64,000 nt of DNA, taken from NCBI RefSeq assembly GCF_003355475.1, contig NZ_CP031356.1, positions 3,162,001 through 3,226,000 on the forward strand, in the 5' to 3' direction. The number at the start of each line of letters is the position of its first letter. Within the stretch, counting starts at the first letter, position 1. Under the pieces are notes generated by a model that saw only the letters and a list, made by a program, of their open reading frames with translations, made no database searches and was not told the DNA's origin. This stretch comes from Brachybacterium saurashtrense (GTDB lineage: Bacteria > Actinomycetota > Actinomycetes > Actinomycetales > Dermabacteraceae). The translations under genes and the position numbers were made by a program. Below, piece after piece: positions 34,714 to 42,319 of the stretch.

Positions 34714-35487
34714 TCAGGCCGTGGCGTGCGCCTGCGCGATCCGGAGCAACTCGAGGTAGCCCTCCAGCCGCCAGGCGGTGCGGCCCACGAACAGCCCGGT
34801 GACGTGCTCGATCCCGAGCAGGGCGGCGGCGTTGTCGAGGTTCACCGAGCCGCCGTACAGCAGCCCCGCCACCCGGCCGGAGTACTCCGCGCCGAGAGCC
34901 GCGAAGGGCTCGATGAGCTCCTCCACCGTGGCGGGCCTGCCCTTCTCGCCGATCGCCCAGATCGGCTCGTAGGCGATCACCACGCGGGAGAGCTCCTGCG
35001 GCGAGAGGCCCTCGAGGGCCCCTGCCGCCTGCTCGAGGATGAACGCGCTGGAGCCGCCGGCGTCCTTGACCTCGGCGCTCTCCCCGATGCACAGCAGCGG
35101 GGTGAGGCCGTGGCGCAGCGCCGCGGCGACCTTGAGGCGCGTGGTCTCCACCGTCTCGCCGAAGTGCTCGCGGCGTTCCGAGTGGCCGATCTCGACGACC
35201 TGCGCGCCCGCGTCCTTCGCCTGCGGGACGGAGACCTCCCCGGTCCACGCGCCGGCGTCCTCCCAGTGGGCGTTCTGCACGCCCAGCAGCACAGGGGAGT
35301 CCTCGCCCAGGATCCCCGCCACCGTGGTGGTCGCGGTGAACGACGGGATCACGAAGGGCTGCACCCCCGAGGGCGCAGCGCCGCCGTGCTCCGCGACGAG
35401 ATGGTCGCGCAGCCCCTCCGCCCAGGCGCGGCCCTCGACGAGAGTCTTGGTCATCTTCCAGCTGGTGCCGATCCAGAGGGTGGGCAT
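34714..35487 (-). CDS. lerI: Triose-phosphate-isomerase-like L-erythrulose-1-phosphate isomerase
   Basis: A 257-residue TIM barrel. Catalytic residues are Lys11 (GTSWKMTK), His102 (EIGHSERREHFG) and Glu174 (AYEPIWAIGEKG), with the phosphate loop VAGLLYGGSVN. The N-terminal GTSWKM in place of the GNWKMN of glycolytic TpiA is typical of the EryH/LerI branch. That branch interconverts L-erythrulose-1-phosphate and D-erythrulose-4-phosphate. It is followed upstream in the same operon by an RpiB-like isomerase and a DAK-type kinase, the known LerK-LerI-DerI set. A housekeeping tpiA role is less likely here. Confidence 0.75.
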   Translation of the reverse strand: MPTLWIGTSWKMTKTLVEGRAWAEGLRDHLVAEHGGAAPSGVQPFVIPSFTATTTVAGILGEDSPVLLGVQNAHWEDAGAWTGEVSVPQAKDAGAQVVEIGHSERREHFGETVETTRLKVAAALRHGLTPLLCIGESAEVKDAGGSSAFILEQAAGALEGLSPQELSRVVIAYEPIWAIGEKGRPATVEELIEPFAALGAEYSGRVAGLLYGGSVNLDNAAALLGIEHVTGLFVGRTAWRLEGYLELLRIAQAHATA

Positions 35488-35534
35488 GTCTCTCCTTGGT
35501 GTGGGGGTGCGGGGTCGGCCCGCCCGGGCTCAGG

Positions 35535-36002
35535 TCACTTCTCGAGCGAGCCGTCGTAGGCGCAGATCGCGTCGACCTTCGCGGCGGAGCTGGAGGCGGG
35601 ATCGAACTCGAGGTCCAGCCACACCTTCACCAGCTCCTTCGCGGATTCGAGGCCGATCACGCGCTGGCCCATGCACAGCACCTGCGCGTTGTTGGACAGC
35701 ACCGAGCGCTGCACGGAGTAGAGGTCGTGCGCGGTGACGGCGCGGATCCCGGAGACCTTGTTCGCCGCGATCGCGACGCCCAGGCCGGTGCCGCAGATCA
35801 GCAGCGCCCTGTCCGCCTCCCCGGCGGCGACCTTCTCCGCCGCGGCGACGGCGACGTCGGGGTAGTAGGTGCCGTCGTCCGCCGAGCCGACGCCCACATC
35901 GGCCACCGAGGCGACGCGGTCGTCGGCCTCGAGCAGGGCCTTGAGCTCTTCCTTGTGGGTGTAGCCGGCGTTGTCTCCGCCGACGATGATCCGCAGTGCC
36001 AT
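35535..36002 (-). CDS. derI: RpiB/LacAB-family D-erythrulose-4-phosphate isomerase
   Basis: A 155-residue sugar-phosphate isomerase. The N-terminal RIIVGGDNAGYTHKEEL has Asn where RpiB usually has His (DHAG), a change seen in the EryI/DerI branch. The catalytic Cys is in ICGTGLGVAIAANKV, and the C-terminal QRSVLSNNAQVLCMGQRVIG is canonical. It would convert D-erythrulose-4-phosphate to D-erythrose-4-phosphate, which enters the pentose phosphate pathway. AAGGAG precedes the ATG at 36002. It lies between lerI and lerK, all on the minus strand. Confidence 0.75.
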   Translation of the reverse strand: MALRIIVGGDNAGYTHKEELKALLEADDRVASVADVGVGSADDGTYYPDVAVAAAEKVAAGEADRALLICGTGLGVAIAANKVSGIRAVTAHDLYSVQRSVLSNNAQVLCMGQRVIGLESAKELVKVWLDLEFDPASSSAAKVDAICAYDGSLEK

Positions 36003-36097
36003 GGGTTCTCCTTCACGAGAGGGTGGTCGAGGGTCGCAGGCGGGGCCGCCTGCCAGGACGGGGTGCGGGAGTCCGGTCCCGCACCCCGGGGTCGAGG

Positions 36098-37813
36098 TCA
36101 GGACAGGTGCTGCCCGAGCTCCTTCATGAGGATCGAGAAGGAGATCGCGCCGGGATCGGGGGTGCCCACGGACTTCTCGCCGAGCACGCGGGAGCGGCCC
36201 AGCGTCGCCGTGATCGAGGCGGTGGCGTCGGCCGCCTCGCGGGCGGCTCCGGCGGCCTCGAGGATCGCGGCGGCGGCGTTCTCGCCGGTGAAGGTGCTCG
36301 CGAGCGTCTGGCGGAAGGGCACCGCCGCGTCGATCATCGTCTTGTCGCCCACCTGGGCGCCGCCCAGGCGCTGGATCGCGTCGATGCCGGCGTCCAGGGC
36401 GTCCACCACGGTGCGGGAGCCTGCCCCGTCCCGGTCGTCGAACACGCCGCCGGCGGCGATGAGGGCCGCGCCCCACAGCGCACCGGAGGTGCCGCCGGCC
36501 GATTCCGACCACGCCTCCCCGGCCCGGACCAGCAGGGTGCGGGCCCCGGCGCCGTCCTCGAGGGCGGCACGCGCCGCGGCGGCCGCCCCGCTGGAGCCGT
36601 AGGCCATGCCCTGGCCGTGGTCGCCGTCGCCCGCGATCGCATCGATCCGGCCCAGCTCGGCCTCCTCGCGGGCGCAGACGCTCTCGAACAGTGCCAGCAC
36701 CTCTGCGACCTGCGCGGCGACGGCGCGGGACTCCTCGGTGGACTCCGGGGTCTCGTCGGCCCCCGCCTCCCAGAAGGAGGTGCGGCGCGGACGCTGGACG
36801 GCCGGCATCGCGCCGCGGTGGAAGGCGGGGGTGTCCACCGGGGCGAGCCAGTGCTGCTCCAGCTCCTCGTCGAGGAACACCAGGGTGAGGGAGAGGCCGG
36901 CCATGTCGAGGCTGGTCACGAGCTCGCCCACCTCGGGACGCACGGAGGTGATGCCCGCGTCCTCGAGCAGCTCGGCCACCTTGCGGTAGACCACGAACAG
37001 CTCCTCGTACTTCACGGTGCCCAGCCCGTTCACGAGCACCGCGGCGCGGCCCTGGTAGCCGCCGTCCGTGCGCTCGGGCTGCTCGGCGAGCACGCCCTCG
37101 ACCAGCATGGCCGCGATCTCGTCGGCCGTGCCGATCGGCTGGTCGCGCACCCCGGGCTCGCCGTGGATGCCCAGGCCCACGCCCATCTGCCCCTCGGGAA
37201 CGTGGAACAGGGCGCCCTCCGCGCCGGGCAGGGTGGGGCCGTCGAAGGCGACGCCGAAGGAGCGGGTGGCGTCGTTCGCCTTCCACGCGATGCGCTCGGC
37301 GGCGTCGAGATCCGCGCCCGCCTCGATCGCGGCGCCGGCGATCTTGAACACCGGCAGGTCGCCGGCGATGCCGCGGCGGTCGCGGTGGTTCTCGGGGGTG
37401 TTGGAGATGATGTCGTCGCTGACCTTGATGATCCGCACGTCGATCCCCTCGGCGCGCAGCTTCTCCGCCGCGGCGCCGAAGTGGAGCACGTCCCCGGCGT
37501 AGTTGCCGAAGCCCAGGATCACGCCGCCGCCGTTCTGGGCGTTGCGCGCCACCGAGTAGACCTGGGAGGCCGACGGCGAGGCGAAGATGTTGCCGCAGGG
37601 CGCGCCGTGGCCCATGCCCGGACCCACCCAGCCGGCGAAGGCGGGGTAGTGGCCGGAGCCGCCGCCGATCACCAGGGCGGGCTGGCCCGCGGGGGTCTCG
37701 GTGGCGCGCACCACGCCGCCGTGCACCACGGCGACGTGGTCGGGATGGGACAGGGCGAGCCCTGCGACGGCCTCGGCGGCGAAGTCCGAGGCGTCGTTGA
37801 AGAGGTACGTCAT
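36098..37813 (-). CDS. lerK: Two-domain dihydroxyacetone-kinase-family L-erythrulose kinase
   Basis: A 571-residue ATP-dependent kinase. The DAK1 domain (1 to about 330) has VIGGGSGHYPAFAGWVGPG and the substrate-binding His217 (GVGLGIHGEPG). The DAK2 nucleotide domain (about 365-571) has AGDGDHGQGM at 395-404 and ESAGGTSGALWGAAL. Single-chain DAK1-DAK2 enzymes use ATP and phosphorylate dihydroxyacetone or erythrulose. With the LerI- and DerI-like genes next to it, L-erythrulose 1-kinase is favoured over dihydroxyacetone kinase. Its promoter region holds a perfect TCCTATAGGA palindrome at 37897, and a hairpin terminator separates it from the permease gene upstream. Confidence 0.78.
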   Translation of the reverse strand: MTYLFNDASDFAAEAVAGLALSHPDHVAVVHGGVVRATETPAGQPALVIGGGSGHYPAFAGWVGPGMGHGAPCGNIFASPSASQVYSVARNAQNGGGVILGFGNYAGDVLHFGAAAEKLRAEGIDVRIIKVSDDIISNTPENHRDRRGIAGDLPVFKIAGAAIEAGADLDAAERIAWKANDATRSFGVAFDGPTLPGAEGALFHVPEGQMGVGLGIHGEPGVRDQPIGTADEIAAMLVEGVLAEQPERTDGGYQGRAAVLVNGLGTVKYEELFVVYRKVAELLEDAGITSVRPEVGELVTSLDMAGLSLTLVFLDEELEQHWLAPVDTPAFHRGAMPAVQRPRRTSFWEAGADETPESTEESRAVAAQVAEVLALFESVCAREEAELGRIDAIAGDGDHGQGMAYGSSGAAAAARAALEDGAGARTLLVRAGEAWSESAGGTSGALWGAALIAAGGVFDDRDGAGSRTVVDALDAGIDAIQRLGGAQVGDKTMIDAAVPFRQTLASTFTGENAAAAILEAAGAAREAADATASITATLGRSRVLGEKSVGTPDPGAISFSILMKELGQHLS

Positions 37814-37896
37814 CGTGGGGTCCTCCGTGTGCTGCCGTGCGGGGGCCGACGGCGCGTGGTCGTGGGGTGCCGGGCGACGAGGTCGCGACAGTGAGA

Positions 37897-37906
37897 TCCT
37901 ATAGGA
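37897..37906. promoter_or_regulatory. TCCTATAGGA palindromic operator (lerK side)
   Basis: This is a perfect 10-bp palindrome 84 bases upstream of the kinase start. The same sequence occurs at 42276-42285, with a one-mismatch copy at 44160. It is a likely binding site for the FadR-type regulator encoded at 41433, linking the kinase/isomerase operon to the divergent acid-sugar modules. Confidence 0.65.
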
Positions 37907-37920
37907 AACGTGCGGTGCGG

Positions 37921-37986
37921 GGCGGGACGTTCCGCCCGGCCCTCCCGATCATGCGACGGGAAGCCCGGACAGCGGAACATCCCGCC
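37921..37986. terminator. Nested hairpin between permease and kinase operons
   Basis: Positions 37921-37935 and 37972-37986 (GGCGGGACGTTCCGC against GCGGAACATCCCGCC) pair over 15 bp with one mismatch. An inner stem, TCCCG (37943-37947) with CGGGA (37957-37961), lies in the loop. The hairpin starts six bases past the stop of the minus-strand GntP gene, so it probably ends that transcript before the separately controlled lerK operon. Confidence 0.6.
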
Positions 37987-37992
37987 GAATGG

Positions 37993-39426
37993 TCAGACCA
38001 CCAGCCAGGCGAGGCTGATCAGCAGCATGCCGAGCACGCCGAGCACGGTGCACATGACGGTCCAGGTCTTCAGCCCGTCGATCACCGACAGCCCCATGAA
38101 CTTCGTGGAGATCCAGAACCCGGAGTCGTTGATGTGGGACAGCGAGAGCGATCCCATCCCGATCGCCAGGATGATCAGCACGATCTGCACGGAGGAGAAC
38201 TCCCCGGAGGTCACCGTGCCCTGCACGATGCCCGCGGCGGAGAGCGTGGCCACGGTGCCGGAGCCCTGGGCCACCTTGAACGCCAGCGCCACCAGGAAGG
38301 CGAGCAGCAGGATCGGCACCCCCAGGTCCAGCAGCATGCCGGAGAGCGCATCGCCCACGCCGGTCTCGGTGAGCACCTTCGCGAACACGCCGCCGGCGCC
38401 GGTGACCAGGATGACGATCGCGGCCGGGCCCAGGGCGCCGTCCATCACCTCGCTGATCTGCTGGCGTCCCCAGCCGTGCATGCGGCCCAGCAGGTACATG
38501 GCCGCGAGCGTGGCCACCAGCAGCGCGGTCGCCGGGGCGCCCACGAAGGAGACCACGTGCGCGGCCGCGGAGTCGTCGGCCGTGAGCATCCCGCCGACGG
38601 TGCCGATCGCGATCATCACGATGGGCAGCAGGATCAGGGCGATGACCAGCGCCGCGGGCGGGCGCGTGGCCGACGGGGAATCGCCCTCGGAGGCGCCTGC
38701 CCCGAGGCCGCCGTCGCCGCCCGCCTCGCCCGCGCCGCCGGTGGGCGCGCCCACGCCGGCCGCCCCGGTGAGGGCGAACTTCCGGGCCGTCTCCGGCGAG
38801 TAGTCGACGATGTTCGCGGTGAGGCGCTTGCCCAGCACGTAGACGATGAACCCCATCGGGATCGCGAGCAGGATGCCGGCGAGGGTCACCATGCCCATGA
38901 GGTCCGCACCCAGCAGGGTGGTGGAGCCGACCACGCCGGGGTGCGGCGGCACGGTGTTGTGGATGAACACCATGAACACGGCCACGGGCATGCCGATCAT
39001 GGCCGGGCCGCGGTGGCCGGCGGCCTTCGCGAAGGCGAAGATGATCGGCACCAGGATGATGTAGGCGACGTCGAAGAAGATCGGGATCGCCACCAGGCCG
39101 GAGGAGAGCAGCAGCGCCTGCTCGAGGCGCTTCTCCCCGAGCGTGCGGGCGGCGGCGAGGGCGATCACCTCGGCGCCGCCGGTCTTCTCGATGATGCCGC
39201 CCAGCATGGCGCCGAGGCCCACGAGCAGGGCGACGTTGCCGAGGGTGCCGCCCATGCCCTCGATCATGAGAGGGACGACCTCCTGGACGGGGATGCCGGC
39301 GGCCAGGGCCGTCAGCGCGGCCACGAACAGCAGGGCGAGGAAGGCCGGCCACTTGAGCTTGATGACGGTGAGCAGGAGGATCGCGATCGCGCCGACGGCG
39401 ATGGCGACGAGGAGCAGGGGGTCCAT
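37993..39426 (-). CDS. GntP-family gluconate/acid-sugar permease (first copy)
   Basis: A 477-residue inner-membrane symporter with about 12-14 hydrophobic segments. GntP motifs include ALLVGLGAMLGGIIEKTGGA, SGLVAIPIFFDVAYIILVPI, TVPPHPGVVGSTTLLGADLM and SLSHINDSGFWI. A Gly/Ala-rich cytoplasmic loop (about 230-255) is longer than usual. GntP permeases import gluconate and other aldonates by proton symport. Here, next to an ApnO-like enzyme, the substrate may be D-apionate or a four- or five-carbon acid. It is co-directional with the ApnO and TIM-barrel genes and ends at a hairpin. Confidence 0.88.
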   Translation of the reverse strand: MDPLLLVAIAVGAIAILLLTVIKLKWPAFLALLFVAALTALAAGIPVQEVVPLMIEGMGGTLGNVALLVGLGAMLGGIIEKTGGAEVIALAAARTLGEKRLEQALLLSSGLVAIPIFFDVAYIILVPIIFAFAKAAGHRGPAMIGMPVAVFMVFIHNTVPPHPGVVGSTTLLGADLMGMVTLAGILLAIPMGFIVYVLGKRLTANIVDYSPETARKFALTGAAGVGAPTGGAGEAGGDGGLGAGASEGDSPSATRPPAALVIALILLPIVMIAIGTVGGMLTADDSAAAHVVSFVGAPATALLVATLAAMYLLGRMHGWGRQQISEVMDGALGPAAIVILVTGAGGVFAKVLTETGVGDALSGMLLDLGVPILLLAFLVALAFKVAQGSGTVATLSAAGIVQGTVTSGEFSSVQIVLIILAIGMGSLSLSHINDSGFWISTKFMGLSVIDGLKTWTVMCTVLGVLGMLLISLAWLVV

Positions 39427-39491
39427 GATGATCCTTGGTCAGGGCCGGGGGCGGGCGTCCTCGCCCACCCCCGGCAGGGGAGAGGTGCTGG

Positions 39492-40394
39492 TCAGCGCTC
39501 GATGGTGTCGAGGTCGAGCATCTGGGCGAGCACGGTGTCGAGCTCCTGGTCGTCCCAGATCTTCGTCCAGTCGGGCTTGATGAGGGAGTCGCGGCCGTAG
39601 TCCATGGCGCGCAGGCACGCCTCGGAGAACGGGTTCGAGCCGCGCAGCGCATTGGTGAGCGCGATGAAGATGTGCCCGTAGAACAGGGCCTTCACGGCCT
39701 TCTCCGGGATGCCCACCTCGTGGATCGCGTGGTCCATCGAGTCCTTGAGGAACTGGCCGATCATGCAGCCGGTGGTCTCCACCAGGGTGGGCTCGAGCTG
39801 GGCGAGCTGCTTGACGGTCACCCAGTGCACGTCGATGACGGGGGCGTAGATCGCGCGGACCACCTTCGCGACCGTCTCGCGGATCTGCTCGTCCTCGCCC
39901 TCGTAGGCGGCCACGACCTCCTGCGGGGCGGCGATGCCGCCGAAGGTGTCCGCCCACTCCTCGGGGGTGGTGCGCTCGAGGAACACCGACGGGTGGGCCG
40001 GGTGGGCGCAGGCCTGGTGCACGCCCTCGCGCTCGGCGAGCAGGCCCGCGTACGCGGCGGCCGGGTCCAGGGTGAGCAGCACGGAGCCGTCCTTCATCAG
40101 CGGCACCACCTGCTCGGAGATCGTCCCGAGCACCACGTCCGGCACCGCGAGGATCACCACGTCGGCCGCGGAGGCGGCGTCCTCGAGGGTGCTGACCTCG
40201 CGGCCCAGCTCCTTCAGGCGCTCACGGCCGGCCTCGGAGGCCTCGACGTAGTGGATCGGGGCGTCGGTGAGGTTCAGGTTGTTGGAGACGCGGGTGCCCA
40301 TCTTCCCGGCCGCGCCGACCACGGCGACCGAGATCGACGGGTCGAGCTCCACGGACTTGCCGTACAGGGGGTTCAGTTCCTTGCTGCTGGTCAT
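39492..40394 (-). CDS. apnO: ApnO-like D-apionate oxidoisomerase (6PGDH C-terminal-domain fold)
   Basis: A 300-residue NAD-dependent enzyme. The Rossmann motif VAVVGAAGKMGTRVSNNL (Gly-rich loop at 27-33) is followed by ADVVILAVPDVVLG. The rest (HPAHPSVFL, YAPVIDVHWVTVKQLAQLEP, TLVETTGCMIGQFLKD) is the helical domain annotated as phosphogluconate-dehydrogenase C-terminal. This combination matches D-apionate oxidoisomerases, which turn D-apionate into 3-oxo-isoapionate. GAAGGAG precedes the ATG at 40394. The downstream GntP permease and erythrulose-phosphate genes fit that pathway. Another aldonate dehydrogenase activity remains possible. Confidence 0.65.
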   Translation of the reverse strand: MTSSKELNPLYGKSVELDPSISVAVVGAAGKMGTRVSNNLNLTDAPIHYVEASEAGRERLKELGREVSTLEDAASAADVVILAVPDVVLGTISEQVVPLMKDGSVLLTLDPAAAYAGLLAEREGVHQACAHPAHPSVFLERTTPEEWADTFGGIAAPQEVVAAYEGEDEQIRETVAKVVRAIYAPVIDVHWVTVKQLAQLEPTLVETTGCMIGQFLKDSMDHAIHEVGIPEKAVKALFYGHIFIALTNALRGSNPFSEACLRAMDYGRDSLIKPDWTKIWDDQELDTVLAQMLDLDTIER

Positions 40395-40429
40395 CAGAGG
40401 TTCTCCTTCGAGAGTGGGGGTGTGGAGGG

Positions 40430-41263
40430 TCAGGACAGGTGGGTGCTGCGCCAGTCGCGCAGCGCGGCGAGGGTGCGGTCGGTCCAGGCGCGCTCGCGGG
40501 CGAGGGTGGCCTCGAGGTCGCCCTGCCAGGGCAGCCAGTGCTCGACGATGGCGGACGGGGCGCCGCCTCGGGCCGACGGGAGCCGGTGGCCCCGGTACAC
40601 GGCGTCGAGCTCGTGGTCGAGATCCAGCAGGCCCTCGCCGAGCGGGGCGCCGGAGAACGTGAAGCCCACCCAGCCCTCCTGGCGCGCGAAGGCGAAGTCC
40701 TTCACGTGCAGGTTCGCGGTGCGCGGCGCGCAGGCCTCCACCACGTCGCGAGGGTGCTCGAGGGCGGAGACGCAGTTGGCGGGGTCGAGGCAGATGCCCA
40801 CGTGCGGGGAGTCGAGCTCCTCGACGACGGCGAGCAGGGTGGCGGTGGGGACCTGCTCGTAGGTCTCGAGGGCGAGGGTCACGCCGGCCTCCTCGAGGCG
40901 GGGGAGCGAGGCGCGCAACTCGGCGACCGCCGCGGCGGGGCCGGCCGCGATCTCCTGGCTCTGGATCATCGAGCGCAGGGTGCGGGCGCCGAGCGCCTCG
41001 GCGATGTCGACGTAGCGGCTGAGGTGCTCGCGGCCGACGGTGCGGGTGCCGAGCTCCAGCTCGAGCCCGAGGATCTCGGCCCGTTCGCGCAGGTCGCGCA
41101 GGGCTGTGAGGTCCAGCTCCTCGATCCGCGGGTCGTCGCAGATCTGGAACACGTCGCAGCCCAGGCGCGCGGCGCGGTCGATCATCCCGGCGATGCCGAG
41201 GGGTGCGGGATTGCGCTCGGCGAACTCCCAGAACAGGGCGTAGGTGCCGATGCCGATCTTCAT
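40430..41263 (-). CDS. Xylose-isomerase-like TIM-barrel protein, candidate 3-oxo-isoapionate decarboxylase
   Basis: A 277-residue TIM barrel starting MKIGIGTYALFWEFAERNPA. Metal-ligand segments are VTLALETYEQVPTA (Glu), VGICLDPANCVSAL (Asp), TANLHVKDFAF (His) and AIVEHWLPWQG (Glu). The WVGFTFSGAPLGEGLLD segment precedes the last ligand. Family members isomerise or epimerise sugars. OiaC, a member of the same superfamily, decarboxylates 3-oxo-isoapionate to L-erythrulose. Because ApnO-, LerK-, LerI- and DerI-like proteins are all nearby, OiaC is the most economical reading. It is the first gene of the operon, behind a promoter overlapped by a 24-bp palindrome. Confidence 0.6.
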   Translation of the reverse strand: MKIGIGTYALFWEFAERNPAPLGIAGMIDRAARLGCDVFQICDDPRIEELDLTALRDLRERAEILGLELELGTRTVGREHLSRYVDIAEALGARTLRSMIQSQEIAAGPAAAVAELRASLPRLEEAGVTLALETYEQVPTATLLAVVEELDSPHVGICLDPANCVSALEHPRDVVEACAPRTANLHVKDFAFARQEGWVGFTFSGAPLGEGLLDLDHELDAVYRGHRLPSARGGAPSAIVEHWLPWQGDLEATLARERAWTDRTLAALRDWRSTHLS

Positions 41264-41304
41264 TGGCCGGGAACTCCGTCGTCTCGTGGTGATGCGTCGC
41301 GGAC

Positions 41305-41344
41305 ACCGTAGACCCGATCCGGCCAACCGGTCAACCGGTTGGCC
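41305..41344 (-). promoter_or_regulatory. Promoter and 24-bp palindromic operator of the apionate-type operon
   Basis: On the minus strand TTGACC (-35, 41334-41329) and TACGGT (-10, 41310-41305) are 18 bases apart. The -35 box lies inside a palindrome with perfect 11-bp arms, GGCCAACCGGT (41321-41331) and ACCGGTTGGCC (41334-41344), around a CA centre. The site differs from the TCCTATAGGA motif, so a second regulator or a distinct site type is implied. Confidence 0.65.
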
Positions 41345-41432
41345 GCAAGTGGGCAGGGAGCGGTGCCGACGTCGGTGCGGGGGTAGCGCGGAGGAGCGCG
41401 GGCGGCGGTGCCGGCCTGCGGCGGGAGGGCTG

Positions 41433-42215
41433 TCAGCCGGCGGGGGAGTCCTGCGAGGCGGCGGACTCGTCGGCGTCCGGCCCGCCGCTGTCGCGCAGGA
41501 GGCGTCGACGGGCCGAGGCCATGTGGGCGATCATCGCGGAGGCGGCGCGGTCGCCGTCGCGCGCCTCGAGCGCGGCGAGGATCTCGCTGTGCTCGTCCAG
41601 GGCGGTGCGCATGTCCTCGCCCTCGTGCACGGCGCGGTCGTTGTACACCCGCAGCAGCTGCCGGGTGACCTTCAGCAGGTCCGTGACCACCGGGTTGCCG
41701 GCGGCCTCGCCCAGCAGGGCATGGAAGGAGGAGTCCGCGGCGACGAACGCCTCCACGTCCTCGAGGCCCTCGCGCATGGTCTCGATCGTCGTGCGGAGGC
41801 GCTCGAGGCGCACCCCGTCGACCCGCTCGGCCGCCAGGCGCGCGGTGAAGCTCTCCAGCCCCGCCCGCAGCTCCATCAGCTGGTCCGTGCTGCGGGAACC
41901 GATCATCAGGCCCCAGCTGAGGGTCTGGGGGAGCAGCTCGCTGGCGCTGCCGCGAAGGTAGGTGCCGGAGCCGGGGCGCACGTCCACGATCCCCAGGATC
42001 TCGAGCGCGGCGAGGGCCTCGCGCACCGCGGAGCGGCCCACGCCGAGGGATTCCGCGAGCCGGCGCTCCGGGGGCAGGCGGGTGCCGGGCTCGAGGGTCC
42101 CGTCGGTGAGCCGCTCCAGCAGCTTCCCGGCCACACCGGAGACGGGCGTGCCCGCCGGCACGGCCGAGAGTGACGCGACGAGGGCGTCCGAGGAGCGGTC
42201 CGAGTAGGCGGGCAT
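41433..42215 (-). CDS. GntR-family regulator, FadR subfamily (FCD domain), acid-sugar modules
   Basis: A 260-residue regulator. The winged helix (RLPPERRLAESLGVGRSAVR, then EALAALEILGIVDVRPGSGTY) spans about residues 45-95. The FCD domain has AADSSFHALLGEAAGNPVVT and a C-terminal HMASARRRLL. The ATG at 42215 (MPAYSDRSS) is chosen by length. An ATG at 42290 lies upstream of the TCCTATAGGA palindrome and would put that site inside the coding region. It stands between the two acid-sugar modules and is the best candidate to bind TCCTATAGGA at 37897, 42276 and 44160. The effector is unknown. Confidence 0.8.
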   Translation of the reverse strand: MPAYSDRSSDALVASLSAVPAGTPVSGVAGKLLERLTDGTLEPGTRLPPERRLAESLGVGRSAVREALAALEILGIVDVRPGSGTYLRGSASELLPQTLSWGLMIGSRSTDQLMELRAGLESFTARLAAERVDGVRLERLRTTIETMREGLEDVEAFVAADSSFHALLGEAAGNPVVTDLLKVTRQLLRVYNDRAVHEGEDMRTALDEHSEILAALEARDGDRAASAMIAHMASARRRLLRDSGGPDADESAASQDSPAG

Positions 42216-42275
42216 GGCAGGAAAGGTACCAAGACTCGCGGTGGCGGGCCGTGGCGCTTCCCCTCCGACCAAAGT

Positions 42276-42285
42276 TCCTATAGGA
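42276..42285. promoter_or_regulatory. TCCTATAGGA palindromic operator (divergent region)
   Basis: This perfect palindrome lies in the 104-bp gap between the FadR gene (minus) and the TIM-barrel gene (plus), placing both under one site. It is identical to the site at 37897-37906. Confidence 0.7.
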
Positions 42286-42319
42286 TCCATGACGCGATCT
42301 TCCCGAGGAAAGGACGACG

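Noticed and set aside
36098-37813. Simple glycerol/dihydroxyacetone utilisation operon
   Set aside because: No glycerol dehydrogenase or PTS subunits; the adjacent TIM-like and RpiB-like enzymes carry erythrulose-branch residues instead.
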